Positions 25,668 through 37,386 of a stretch of 64,000 bases of DNA are shown here, piece after piece. The notes under the pieces were generated by a model that did no database searches, was not told the origin of the DNA, and worked only from the letters and a program-made list of their open reading frames with translations. Position numbers and translations under genes: made by a program. The DNA comes from Cavenderia fasciculata (Eukaryota; Evosea; Eumycetozoa; Acytosteliales; Cavenderiaceae), in NCBI RefSeq assembly GCF_000203815.1, contig NW_004457723.1:682001-746000 (forward strand). The letters are read 5' to 3'. Numbering within the stretch: the first letter of the stretch is position 1; the number at the start of each line of letters is the position of its first letter.

Positions 25668-26379
25668 TTACAATTCCATTGATTCATTATCAGCAGAGAG
25701 TGGTACAGTTGCATAACTGTCTACTGGTCCATTATTATCCTTGTATGCTTGATATTTGACAATTAACAAACCCCAAATCTTTAATATTAAAGAGAGAGAA
25801 GAGATTAGTATTATTATGTTGGATTATTATTATTTTTAAAATTACCAATGCAAAACCCATTGTTGTAAGAGACCAAGCAATATATTTGTATTGAGTGAAA
25901 TCAATGTACCACATTAAAGAGATACCACTAATTATAATCAATGAAATACAAATAAACAACTTCATATTGATATATAATCTAAATCTTGATGGATGTGCTG
26001 TCAATGCATCATATCCAGGGTTGGTTCTAAAATAATGCTGTGAATGATGATTATGATGATTAGTAACCATACTACCTCTGCTATCCTGTTGTTGTTGTTG
26101 TTGTTCATACCCAAATATCATATGTTAAAACCAATGAGGCTATAGAAGCCATCAAAGGTAAATATAGAACTCCTGTATTCCCTGTTACTGCATAATACAA
26201 GAATGAAATAAAACATGATATCTATATAGAAAGAAAAGGAAAAGAAAAAGAGATTGAATGTTTAGACCAACAAGCTTGTTTCATATTGATTTTTTAAAGT
26301 AAAGAGTACTTACACCCCATGCCAAAGGTATACCCAACTTGATTAGATCAAGTTTCGTTAAGTTGTATGGTAATTGCAT
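25668..26379 (-). CDS. Four-transmembrane-segment protein, unknown (159 aa)
   Basis: Four exons, 26379-26314, 26221-26111, 26037-25846 and 25778-25668, all of length divisible by three (phase-0 introns). The protein starts MQLPYNLTKLDLIKLG. Predicted membrane spans are at about residues 15-33, 38-58, 80-100 and 110-130, with a charged loop RTNPGYDALTAHPSRFR after the second. The C-terminal tail is acidic and cytosolic-looking (VDSYATVPLSADNESMEL). A longer single ORF reading through a CAA-repeat intron was discarded because it carries a stop upstream and breaks the membrane pattern. The family was not recognised; small size and even hydrophobic helices suggest an organelle membrane protein. 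Confidence 0.65.
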
Positions 26380-27044
26380 TATATATTGTCTATATTATCT
26401 AATCTAATCTATCTGTATGTTAGTATCTATCTGTTTAGTAAAGTAAATTAAAATGAAATTATTAAAATTTTAATTAAAGTTTTTGAACTTTGCATGGCAA
26501 AATTCCTCGCTTGGTGCCCAGAGAAACAGATGACTCAGGTCAAATGGCCTACCTTATAAAGTTTAATAATTAATTAATTATTTCTATATACTCTCAACTC
26601 AAAGGAAATAACCGAGTGGTCAGAGTGAGTAGAGGTGGAACAGGGGAAAAAGGGGAAACGTAATTGTTTATCAACCAACCAAAGTTTAAAACATTTCTAC
26701 CAGAATAATTATTTTTTTAATTAAAAAAGATGGATTGATAAACTATTTAACAGAGAGAGTTTTTAAACAAATGAAATAATATCACAAAGGTAAAATCTAA
26801 AACCTGTTACTCAACTCTCAATATAAGCAACAATCTCAAGATCTTTAAGATTCGTGACTTAATGCAAACAGTTCGCGTCCGAAGCACATTATTTTTAAAC
26901 GAATAACAATTGCATTATTATTTTTATTGTTGTTCAAAACGACTAATTATTAAAACTTTAATTTGTTTGTTCTCTTTATCTATCTATTTATTAGTATTAG
27001 TAGTTGAAGTATAGTAAACGACAACATATAAAGATAAATATATA
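26380..27044. other. 0.67-kb divergent intergenic region
   Basis: AT-rich spacer with a less AT-rich patch at about 26500-26660. A D-arm-like text (AACCGAGTGGTCAGAG, about 26608) occurs without the rest of a tRNA. No gene seen. Confidence 0.55.
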
Positions 27045-28116
27045 ATGTCGAGTAATAATAATTCATCAAATGCAGCGATTCAAGGCGCAAAGGATAGTAT
27101 AGCAGGTACTATAGCAGGTGCTGCTTGCTTGTTCACAGGGTATGATTAAACACACTACTCATAGAATCTTTCTTTCTCTCACTTATTAATAATAAAATGA
27201 TCCTCATCGATCACGAACTGATTATTCAATTCTTTCTAGTCATCCATTTGATACGATCAGAGTTAGATTACAAACATCTAGAGCACCACTTGGTATTATG
27301 GAATGTTTAAGAAATACAGTTCAAAAAGAAGGTGCCATGGCATTATACAAGGGTGTAACATCACCATTGGTAGGCATGATGTTTGAGACGGCTGTACTAT
27401 TTGTTGGTTATGGACAGATGAAAAATTTACTTCAAAAAGACCCAAACATTCCACTTACACTGCCACAATGCAGTCTTGCTGGTGCTGGTGCTGGTATATG
27501 CGCATCGTTTGTATTGACACCAGTCGAATTGATTAAATGTAGATTACAAATCCAAACTACTGGACCTCAAAAATACAAGGGTTCATTTGATTGTTTGGTT
27601 CAGGTCATGAAAGAGTCTGGACTACGTGGACTCTACCGTGGTTTGGGTCCAACTCTCGCTAGAGAAATCCCAGGTAATATGGCTTTCTTTGGTGTATACG
27701 AAGGTTTAAAGAGACACTTTAGAAAAACTACTGGTCAAGAAGATTTACCATTACGTTATTTAATTGTCTCTGGTGGTATTGGTGGTATTGCTTATTGTAT
27801 GTAAAATTTAAGAAAGAAAGAGAAAGAGAATAGTCGTGATGAATCAATTAATTAATTTATTTATTTTATTATTTTTTTTGTAGGGAGTATTTTTTATCCA
27901 GCAGATGTCGCAAAGTCTAGCATTCAAGTGTCAGAAGGAGCTGTATCACCAACTTTATTATCAACACTTAAAAATATTTATCGTGCTGATGGTATCAAAG
28001 GTTTATATCGAGGTTATATCCCAACAGTACTTAGAGCTTTCCCTGCCAACGCTGCCATGTTTTCAGTTTACGAGATTGTATATAAATTTTTAGATCAACA
28101 ATATCCTCATAAATAA
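27045..28116 (+). CDS. Mitochondrial carrier family (SLC25) protein (294 aa)
   Basis: Three exons: 27045-27139, 27240-27796, 27884-28116. It shows the three-fold carrier repeat with signatures HPFDTIRVRLQ, TPVELIKCRLQ and YPADVAKSSIQ, each followed by a GLYRG-type loop (ALYKG, GLYRG, GLYRG). Six membrane spans are expected in the inner mitochondrial membrane. The first matrix helix after repeat 1 (FETAVLFVGYGQMKNLL) and the GNMAFFGVYEGLKR segment resemble carnitine/acylcarnitine and basic amino acid carriers, so one of these substrates is the best guess. The third signature is slightly degenerate (no Arg). The first intron falls directly before the first signature motif. Confidence 0.92.
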
Positions 28117-28248
28117 TAACAAAAAAACAACCGAGACCCTTCCAAATGTAATAAATCGATCGAAAATATATCGCAATATTGATTTTATTATTATATGGTT
28201 AGTAATTATGAATTATTATTATTATTAATTATTATTTTTAATTTGTAT

Positions 28249-31200
28249 TTACAAACCTCCAACTTCATCAGCTGATGCAAGCATAGCTTGAAGTCTGAGG
28301 AAATGGGAACGTATCCAATTTGGATCATCTAAAAAGTGATTGACAATGTCGACGGGTTCAGAGTCTTGATTGTCTTGCATGAATCTCTTGACTTGGCCAC
28401 GAATATTTATGTACATGGTGTAGGGATAATGATGTAGTTGATGAAAGATTTCCGAACGCTTTAGACAAAATGATCCAACTTCGTAGCGAGTATGATCAGT
28501 CTCTGCATCATCATCATAAGACTTGGGTTTGGTAAAATCACCCTTCCAATATTGTGATACTTCGTAAGAGGGGCCTGCCAATGTAGCAGTAAAGGTTACA
28601 GAGTGAGTAGCACGTTTGCAAGATTGACATCTATTAGTGGTTGCCTCATAAGATGCAGCCTGGTAAATGGGTCTATACAATAAATCATCTACAAAATTTT
28701 GTTGCCAAACACTACTTCTAACTAAAATATCCTTTTTTCCAACTACTACATCTTCTATTCTTTGTAATGATTCTTTAAAATAATTGAAATCCTCTAGAGA
28801 AAAAAGAAAAAGAAAAATATTAATATATTTTTATTTAATCAATGACTTTTTTTCTAGATTACATACCCTTATTACTTTTAACTGATCGAATAAAATCTTT
28901 ATCAACAATACAACTGACAATATATTGTAAAAATACTTCAAATGATTCTTTGATTGTTAATTTCTTTGTAAATAAATAATCAACTAATAGAAAGAAAAAT
29001 AATAAAATTAATATTAATTCCGAATATATCTTGTAAATATTATACTACTAACCTTCTTTTTTAATAGATAATGGATCTTGACCTCTCCATTTTTCTTTTG
29101 ATCTTTGTTTCTTTTTCTTTTTCTTTTTTTCCTCTTGATCCGATTCCTCTTCTTCCACTTGTTCTTCTTCTTTACCATTAACAATAAAATCATCCAAATC
29201 CAAATCATCATTATCATTTTCTTGATCATCATCAAATTCTGATACTGGCTTTTGTTTTCTAAGACTTTTCTTTCTTCTTTTTGGTTTTTCTCCTTCTTTC
29301 TCGTGTTCAGAGTCATCTTGTTCTTCATTTTCTTCTTGACTTGATAAATCAATGTCTGATTTTGTTTCTGGTGATTTCTTTTTTGGTGGAGCTTTTGGTT
29401 TTACAATTTCATCAAGATATCCATCATCGTCGTCGTCGTCATCATCTTCATTTCTTCTATTTCTTCTTGGTGATACTTTTTTTGTCTTTTTTACATTCTT
29501 TCTTTTCTTTTGTACAATTTCTTCTTCTTGGCTAGTATCAGAATTTGAAGCATCTTGAACAACAAAATCATCCAATAGATAATTTTCATTGTCATCCTCA
29601 TCATCACTTTTGGCATCATCAAAAAAGTATGCCCTTCTTTTGAGAGGAGAAGTTCGACTAGTAGGTTCTTGAGTATAAATCATATCATCGTCATTATCCT
29701 TTTTCGATTTATAATTTCTTTTGGTTGGTGTCTCTTGTTGTTGTGGTTCTTTTTCTTCTTGTGAATCCAAATCGATATTATAAATATCTACAATTGGTTG
29801 TTTATCCATTGTAGAAGTAGACTTGCCAGACGATCTTTTTCTTTGTTGTTGACTAGCCTTTTTCCTTGCTTCTTTGTTTTGTTGTTTGTTGTAAGCATCT
29901 TGTTGCATTCTTTCCCTTTCTCTCTCTTGTTCAATCTCTAATTGTTCTTCATCAATATCACTAGACGATGAAGATCTTCTTATCGACGACAAAGGAGGGG
30001 GGTCGGGTTGCTTTTTTTGTTGTTGGTACAAGAATCTCATTGCTGAAGATACTGTTGGTGATGGTAAAATGATGTTGCTTGAATCGATAGAAGATGGAAT
30101 AGGATCTACAAATACCAACTTTTTCTTTGGGCTTTTAAATGGATTGGTGACCTGTTGTTGTTGATCTGCAAATCCACTATTCATCCATTTCATCTTTGAA
30201 TCTTCAATATTCCATTTATCCTCTTCTGTCAACACAAATGTCACTACATCTTTTTTGGGTGGTGGTGTCAAACTTTGTGATGGTCGGAATATCTTTTGGT
30301 TTGCTCTTTTTTGTTGTGTTGCTGCTTGACTTGACAAATTATCATTTAAAAAGTTGTCCATATGGAATAAATCATTATAATGATTTGTATCGGTTGATGA
30401 CTTTGTGGTATTTGTAGAAGTTGGTTGACTTGTTGGTGGAGAATCAACATTAAAGTAATCGTGTGCTGGTGGTGGTCCTTTTTGACCGTCATCATATTGT
30501 AATATTCCAACTCCTTCATCTTCATCCAATTCAATAGGTGTTGATTTTTGACCAAGATCTTGAGATGGTTTTTCTTGTGATTGTGGTCTTTGTAAATGTT
30601 CCTCTTTTTCTTCTTGTTGTTCTTCTTGTTGTTCCTCTTCTTTTTCTTGTTCCATTTCCTCCATCTCCTCTTCTTCTTCTTTTTCTTCAATAATCATCTT
30701 TTTTTTAGGTGATTTAATTTCAATTTTTTCATCATCACTTGAAGAATCCAAAACTAAAATTTCGTTATCATCACTATCGTCACTATTATGTTGTTTCATC
30801 AACTCCATATCTTCTTGATCACCTTGCTTTTTTAATCTCTTTTTAGATCTCTTTTCCTTTAATTGATCGAGTGCTTCTTTTTTCTTTGATTTTTGTCTTC
30901 TTGATGATTCCAAAACACGATCCAATCCTTCAATATCCATTATAGCATTTTCTTTTTCTTCCTCGTCTAGATTTTGAATCTTTTTAAGTCCATTGAATGC
31001 ATCCATTTTTTCATTTTCTTGTTTATCAAATGATTTCATTATATCATCATCATCATCGTCGGTTTGATCCATAGTTGTAAAATCTAGAGAAAGAGAATCC
31101 CTTGTTGTTGTTGAGGATGATTGTTTCTTTTCAACATTCTTTCTCTTTTTTCCAATTGGTAGACTGATACCTTCAGAAGAATTGAAAGATTCCAAACTTG

Positions 31201-32346
31201 AACTGACATTTGGTGGTGCTGGTGGTGTAGTAATATATGGGTTTTCATTTAGAGGTTGAAGAGGAATGGTAAAAACACCATCATACTCTAGTCTTTTGAA
31301 CCCTTTAGTCATCATGATTTCATAGTCTTTGTCTTGACAATAAAAGGAGTTTGGTGGATAACTAGTTCTACTCATCCATTGCGTGTATTTCTCTACTGTA
31401 CAAAACATCATCTTTCTAATAGTCGATATCTTTTTAATGACACATTCTATCGATGGCAAGAGTTGTTTCTCGCCATGATACGCCTTTCTTCCAAGTGGTG
31501 TCTCTTCTGGTCTCTGTATAGGTATTAATTCTATAAAACATTGTGATGATTTATCTTTTGTCTCCCAAAAACTTGATATTTTATAAACTCTATCTTGACC
31601 CCTAAAGATAAATAAACAATCGAAACAAGTTAGATATATATATTTATATATAAATACTTATGATTTTGATTTACTATTACTTACGGATATTGAGTATCTT
31701 GAATCATTACAATTGAATCAGTGTAATAATCAACTCCATTAAATTTCATGATTGAATAGAATATCATTGATTTTACAGATGCTACAGGTGGTCCAACCCA
31801 AAGAGTATTACTACCACGACTCTTTAATACTTGTACACCTTTTTGTTGTTGTTGTTGTTGTTTATGTTGTTGATGTTGTTGTAAAGATTGTGTACTTCCA
31901 AAATCAATATCAATGATATCAGTTGTATCGAAATCCAATGGTTGTGTAGGTACTAATTCCTCATTTGTCGTATTTGTTGTAGTTGTAGTTGTATTAATCA
32001 TTGGTTGGGTTGTTACCAATTCTTCTTCTTCTTGTTGTTGTTGTATTATTGATGCAGGTAATCGTATTGGTTGTGAAAATGATTGATCGTTAAGAGTAAC
32101 AGCACCAACAGTTTGACTACTTGTTGGTGTAGTAATCAATCCATCGTCCATATCAATAGGTGGGCCTGTAGGTTGACCTATATCACTAATATTCTTTGCT
32201 GTGGTTGTTGTAGTTGTCATTATTGGTGTTGTTGATTCTAATAGTACATCTTGTTGTTTCCTACTGTCGCCAATGTCATCATCTTTAAAACTATATAAAT
32301 CTATATCATTTGTCTTTGTATCACCCAACTTTCTTAATCTTCCCAT
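28249..32346 (-). CDS. BAH-domain and DUF4211-domain chromatin protein (1290 aa)
   Basis: Exons: 32346-31685, 31601-29053, 28983-28867, 28793-28249. A BAH (bromo-adjacent homology) domain spans residues about 195-330: GVDYYTDSIVMIQD, then VYKISSFWET, RPEETPLGR, EKQLL and a KISTIRKMMFCT end. A very long charged disordered region (residues 400-1060; Glu/Asp/Lys/Gln/Ser, with basic KRRKKSLRKQK clusters) follows. The C-terminal 230 residues fit DUF4211 with its CQSC pair, the YKGDFT-type region (SQYWKGDFTKPKSY) and an HFLDDPNWI ending. BAH modules bind nucleosomes or modified histone tails, so nuclear chromatin reading is inferred. No catalytic domain was found. Overlapping plus-strand ORFs are mirror images of the Glu/Asp repeats. 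Confidence 0.75.
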
Positions 32347-32570
32347 TATTATTATGTGATACTATATATATATGAGATAATCTTTCTTTTCTATCCGTAC
32401 ATGAAAAATACGATATACTATATTAATTAAAATATCGACAGAATCATTATAAAATGCCAAATTCGAAGAAATTAATATGGTGGCGCCAATCATCTTGGCA
32501 CTTTGGTTTGTTTTTTTTTTTGGATTGATTTTTGAATTTTATTTTATTTATTTATTGATTTAGTATTGTG

Positions 32571-32610
<40 letters not shown>

Positions 32611-32816
32611 TAATATATGTTTTATGTATTTTGGTTAAAAAAAAAAAAAAAAAAAAGTGTTTGTTTAAAAAAAAAAAAAATAGTATTAAAATGTATAGAT
32701 TGAAATAAATAATAGATCAGTTTGATGAATTATTATTATTATTATTATACAATCTATGGATTAATACAAAAATAAAAAAAAAGGATTCACTAAAAAAAAA
32801 TTAAGATAGGTATTTT
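32347..32816. repeat. AT-rich spacer with ATT microsatellite and poly-A runs
   Basis: Holds a (ATT)n run at about 32572-32608 and two A-runs (32638-32656 and about 32669-32681), consistent with 3' UTR and spacer. No gene seen. Confidence 0.7.
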
Positions 32817-33890
32817 TTAGGCATCAGTTGGTGGAGTGGTTGGTTTGGTTGAACAATTGGTGTTTCTGGAATTCTTCCAATCGTCAAATGATAAGATTGG
32901 GGATGCATTGATTGACTCGGCGGTTTGCTTGGTGTTGTTCTTCTTGTTGACCTTTTCAACGTATCTTGAATAGTTTAGATTCAATTTGAGTGTCTTTTGT
33001 TCTTGACTGACTGGTGGTTTGGTAACAACAACAACAACATCATCGGATACTGGATAAAGTCTATTGTTATTCTTTCTTTCAAACTTTGCCAATTTTCTAT
33101 CTTCCTTTTGTTCAAGACGTGCCAATTGTTTGGATTGTTTGGTTTCCAACTTTTCTTGTTTTCTTTGTTCTTTGATCTTGATTCTTTCCTCTTTGGTCAA
33201 TCTATCCTTCTTCTTCTCCTTCTTCTTTTCAATACTTGGTTCTTCTTGTTCAGTAATCACCTCCAAAGTTTCATGGTTGTCTCTGTGATCCAATTTAACT
33301 CTCTTGATGACTGGTTGTTCTAGTTCTAGTTCTTGTTCAGATACAGATGGCTCGGTAATAGTAGATACGATAAGTTTGTTATTCTTTCTTTCAAACTTGG
33401 CCAATACCTTTTCCTCCTTTTGGCCAAGACCATTCAATTTTCTACACTTCTTGGTATCCAAATTAGTTTGTTTTCTTTGACCTCTGACCTTGACTCTATC
33501 TTGCTTGTTTAATCTCTTGCATTGATTAGAGATTGATTTGGTGATCAATTGGTCATTCTTTCTTTCAAATTTGGCCAATACCCTTTCCTCCTTTTGACCA
33601 AGACCCTTTAACTTTCTAGATTGCTTAGAGTCCAACTTTAATTGTTTTCTTTGGTTTCTAATCTTGGTTCTTTCTTCCTTGGAGACCAACGATGATCTCT
33701 TCTCAATCGAGTTTGTTGGTAGTTGTTGTTGTTGTTGTTGTTGTTCATTGTTAATTTGAATGGCACTCAATTGACTTTCAAGTTGATGAATTCTATTCAA
33801 AAGAATTGAACTATCTTGATCGTTATTGTTATTGTTGTTGTTGTTGTTATTATTATTGTTGTTGAAGTAGTTGATATGATTAATTGTCAT
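32817..33890 (-). CDS. Basic protein with three internal ~55-residue repeats, unknown (357 aa)
   Basis: Single exon; the ATG at 33890 is chosen because the two preceding in-frame codons use a non-ATG start. After a poly-Asn run and a short coiled coil (ILLNRIHQLESQLSAIQI) the protein repeats one unit three times: S/T-KEERxKIRxQRKQ, L-D/E-TKQSRKL, LGQKEERVLAKFERKN. The units differ mainly in their linkers. Very high Lys/Arg and Gln content and lack of hydrophobic core suggest long basic helices that bind nucleic acid or ribosomal subunits; this is inference. The tail SPILSFDDWKNSRNT is more acidic. No family was recognised. Confidence 0.7.
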   Translation of the reverse strand: MTINHINYFNNNNNNNNNNNNNNDQDSSILLNRIHQLESQLSAIQINNEQQQQQQQLPTNSIEKRSSLVSKEERTKIRNQRKQLKLDSKQSRKLKGLGQKEERVLAKFERKNDQLITKSISNQCKRLNKQDRVKVRGQRKQTNLDTKKCRKLNGLGQKEEKVLAKFERKNNKLIVSTITEPSVSEQELELEQPVIKRVKLDHRDNHETLEVITEQEEPSIEKKKEKKKDRLTKEERIKIKEQRKQEKLETKQSKQLARLEQKEDRKLAKFERKNNNRLYPVSDDVVVVVTKPPVSQEQKTLKLNLNYSRYVEKVNKKNNTKQTAESINASPILSFDDWKNSRNTNCSTKPTTPPTDA

Positions 33891-34256
33891 TTTCAATGGT
33901 TGGTTTGATTGTTGTTGTTAATTAAAATTGATGTTATTATTAATATTTATTTGATTGATTGTTTGTTTGTTTGTTAATGGAAATGTTGTAATGAAAATAG
34001 ATTGATTGATTGTCATCCTTTTAATAGACACCATTCCTTAGTTTGTGAGTTATACAATAACTTTGATTTTGAAGAGTAGTGGTAGTCTTTGCAAATAATA
34101 ATGGGCAAACTTTGAAGTTCTCTCAAGTCTCAAAAATGGAAGAAAATTAAATTATTTTAATTTAAATTTAATTTTCTTTTCGATAGAGGTAGTAGTAGTA
34201 GTATATGTTATGTTATGTGATGTATACATATGTTTATAAAGTTAATTTTTAGTTAT
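33891..34256. other. Spacer between two minus-strand genes
   Basis: About 365 bp of AT-rich sequence with TTGTTTGTTTGTTTG and GTAGTAGTAGTA short repeats. No gene seen; it should hold the promoter of the upstream-lying repeat-protein gene. Confidence 0.55.
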
Positions 34257-35255
34257 TTATTCATCATCTTCCATATCACCATCTTGAGATGGTTCAGCGA
34301 AAGCTTCAAAAGCATCATCACTCCAAACTCCGACAACTCTGAAACTAAACTCTGAAATTTTCTTGTCAAACAATTGCTATAAAATATTAAAAGAAATGAA
34401 TGAATGAATGAATGAATGAATTAGAAATGATATGGTTCATTCATATATTATATATAAATCGATCGATAGCTATCAATCTATCAATTAGTTGTAATATAGT
34501 TTCATACCATTAACTTGGCTTGGTCTGGTGTAACTGGGATACCTTCTTCACAAAGGTTAAAATCTGACTCGAGAGAGATGATACCAGCCTTTAATAAGGT
34601 TGGCATACCGAGTTTACGTAAATATGGTTCTTGTGAGTGAAGCATGTCGATAGTGCCAGCTGGAATGACAACAGTCTCCTTTGGAACAAAACCAGCACGA
34701 GCATGGTCCTCTTCTTTGAAATTTTCAAAATATGTCATAACAGTATCCTTTGAATCATTGGTAAAGAACAATGCACATTCTCCACTTAAATACTAATAAT
34801 AATATTATAGGAATCGCAGATAGATATCGATATCGATTGGATTGATTAACCATTCATTATAGGATAGATATTGTGTGTTGTTAATGTAACAATTATTATT
34901 GAAAGAGAGGAGGAGTAATAATTGTTAATATCATTCGATGAGTTTGTTTTGTTTCTATCTATCTCTTATTTACCTTTGTAACCTTTGAAAGATTTGGTCT
35001 TAATTCTTCTTCGAGGGTTCTACCGAGACCGACGGCCAAGACCTGCTTCTTGCCATAGAGGAACTTGCTTGCTGGCCAATCGGTACGAGCTTGCTTTAAG
35101 TGACTATTTCTGGCATTGTCAAAAGAGACAACATAGATACTCTTGTATTCGTCTATCAATTCTCTGACGTTTGCTACTAAACGCTTCTTCTTTTCTCCTG
35201 GGTTCTTTACGACGGTTGTGAGTGATACAACTTTACTTCTCTTTGATCTGGCCAT
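34257..35255 (-). CDS. mrto4: Mrt4/MRTO4, ribosome assembly factor (P0-like) (228 aa)
   Basis: Exons: 35255-34974, 34792-34508, 34376-34257, all phase 0. The N-terminus MARSKRSKVVSLTTV followed by KKRLVANVRELIDEYKSIYVVSF and the GKKQVLAVGLGRT motif are typical of Mrt4. The uL10-type central domain continues with LFFTNDSKDTVMTYF, HARAGFVPKETVVIPAG and LLKAGIISLE. The protein ends in a short acidic tail instead of the P-protein binding tail of P0. Mrt4 occupies the stalk base of the pre-60S particle in the nucleolus until P0 replaces it. Length fits (yeast 236, human 239). Codon bias is strong, as in other ribosome genes. Confidence 0.94.
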
Positions 35256-36187
35256 CTCTTAATATATATATATATGAATTATTATTATTTATGTGTGTAA
35301 GTAATAATAAACAACAAAACTCGATCAAAAGAGCACAACGAGGTTTGAAAAAAACGAACGAAGAAAACGTTATAAAAATTTTTTCAAAATGACAAGAGAG
35401 AGAATTGCCCAAATCTTATAAGAGTGAGAGAGAGCATGTTGGAGATACATTGTTCATTCTGTCTTGTGTGTATTATTTATATATATATATATATATCCGA
35501 TCAGACAACATGATGTGTCATTCATTAATTCAATTTCTCTCACTCTATTCCATCTTCAAAGATACATTTGTTTGTCACTGATCCGCGGATGCAGCTGATA
35601 AAGTGATATATCAAGACAGTCATCATATATTTGCACAGTCAATGTGATAGATACATCTTGACGTACAGAGAATCGAGCTAGTTTTCAAAGTAGATGACGT
35701 GGGTTTATTCGAAAAAAATGATATCTTCTTTCATTCCGCCTTTTTGAGTGTTTGTCTCACAAAAAATAAATAAAAAAAATTAAAAAAAACAACCTCTCCC
35801 TTTCTCACTTGAACAATTTAAGAAAAAAAATTTTGAGTTTTATTTTTATTGTAACACAATATAACTGTAAGTCAGAGAGAGATAGATAAATAATTAATCT
35901 ATAGCAACAACCTTTTTCCTCCATCTTCTTTCTCCTCTTCTGCGAATCAACTCAATCTAGGCTTAGCTCATCGTTTAAAGGGGTTAAATATAATATAATC
36001 TACTGCTATAGAAAGCTAAAAACCTCTTCCTTCATCCTTTTTTCCTCTCTCTCTTTCAACTTCACCAATTTAACAATATAATATAATCACACAAAGCTTT
36101 CTTTTCATTTATTCATTCACTAACTAATATTGTATACATATTCATCTTTATATTCATATATATAACAACAGACAAATATAATATAGA
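35256..36187. promoter_or_regulatory. 0.93-kb divergent promoter region of mrto4 and skp1
   Basis: No gene seen. The region holds AT dinucleotide runs (about 35474-35493), CT-rich leader text (about 36030-36060) and AGAGAGA patches (about 35392-35436). It must contain both promoters; no specific binding site can be named. Confidence 0.5.
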
Positions 36188-37145
36188 ATGTCAACCATTA
36201 AACTTGAATCTGCCGATGAGAAGGTTTTCGAAGTCGAACGTGATATCGCCTGTATGGCCGTCACCATCAAAAACATGTTAGAAGGTATGTGTCTCAAAAC
36301 AAAGCAGTAGAGTTTTATTCTACAGCCAATCAATTCTCCTCTTTACAAGTCAACAACATTCAAGTTCCTCAATCTTCTTATTCTTTCCCTCCAAAAAAAA
36401 AAAACAATTTAACTTGGTGTGGTGGTATTCGTAGTGGTAGTGGTAGAGAACCACTAAAAAGACAGTTTTATTTTATACACGTAAACCCACACCTCTTCTC
36501 TATCTAGATAGATTGATCATAGTCACTACTATCACACATTCATCTCTCCTTTCTTCCTATTGTCGATCTTTCACACGTTGTTGGACAGTCTCTAGAGTGG
36601 TGAGGACGGCGAGGTTTTAGTTTGCAAAAAGATTTTTAGGAGAAAAAAAAAAAAACAAAAAAAAGATATTTTTGTGTGGACATCAATGCTGATCTCAATT
36701 ACCATGTTTTATCTCTCTCTAATCCTTTTCATTTCTTTTTCTTTTTATTTTTTTAGATATTGGTGAAACCGATACTGCTATCCCACTCCCAAATGTTACT
36801 TCTAACATTTTGGAAAAGGTTCTCGAATACTGCAAGCACCACAAGGAGCACCCAACCCCACAACAAGACGAAAAGAAGGACGAGAAGCGTTTGGATGACA
36901 TTCCACCATGGGATCGTGAATTCTGCAAGGTTGACCAACCAACCCTCTTTGAATTGATTTTGGCTGCCAACTATTTGGACATCAAGCCACTCTTGGACGT
37001 TACATGCAAGACCGTTGCCAACATGATCCGTGGCAAGACCCCAGAGGAAATCAGAAAGATTTTCAATATCAAGAACGACTTTACCCCAGAAGAAGAAGAA
37101 CAAATTAGAAAGGAAAACGAATGGTGTGAAGACAAGGGTAACTAA
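36188..37145 (+). CDS. fpaA/fpaB-like: Skp1, SCF ubiquitin ligase adaptor (161 aa)
   Basis: Two exons, 36188-36284 and 36757-37145. The sequence is full-length Skp1: [79 protein letters not shown] and the C-terminal WCEDKG. Pro143 in NDFTPEEEE is present; in Dictyostelium this proline is hydroxylated by PhyA and then glycosylated, an oxygen-sensing modification that affects F-box protein binding. The intron is 472 nt, far longer than the usual 60-100 nt here, and splits the gene after codon 32. The clean, C-ending codon use fits high expression. D. discoideum has two fpa loci; which one this corresponds to cannot be told. Confidence 0.96.
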
Positions 37146-37386
37146 ACTAATAGTAGTTTAATCAAACAAACCTACAAACCTACCAACAAAACACAGATAG
37201 ACTTATATGGGACGATATATTATTAGTAGTAGTAGTTGTGCAAAAAAAATATTGTTATCTTATCTTTACTTCAAAATAAAAACTTGATGTTGATCAAGTT
37301 CTTGTATTTAATATAAATAATCGTATTGTTTTAAGAATATTTTGAAACATTTCTTATTATTATTACTATTTATTTAGTTATTTAGT

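Noticed and set aside
26585-26660. tRNA-like D-arm text AACCGAGTGGTCAGAG
   Set aside because: No matching anticodon stem, T arm or acceptor pairing could be formed.
29014-30690. Lys/Met-rich minus and hydrophobic plus ORFs within the BAH gene
   Set aside because: Frame-shifted readings of GAA/AAG repeats, not separate genes.
36289-36507. ORF inside the skp1 intron
   Set aside because: Begins at the donor site and has no protein-like pattern; it is part of a long intron.
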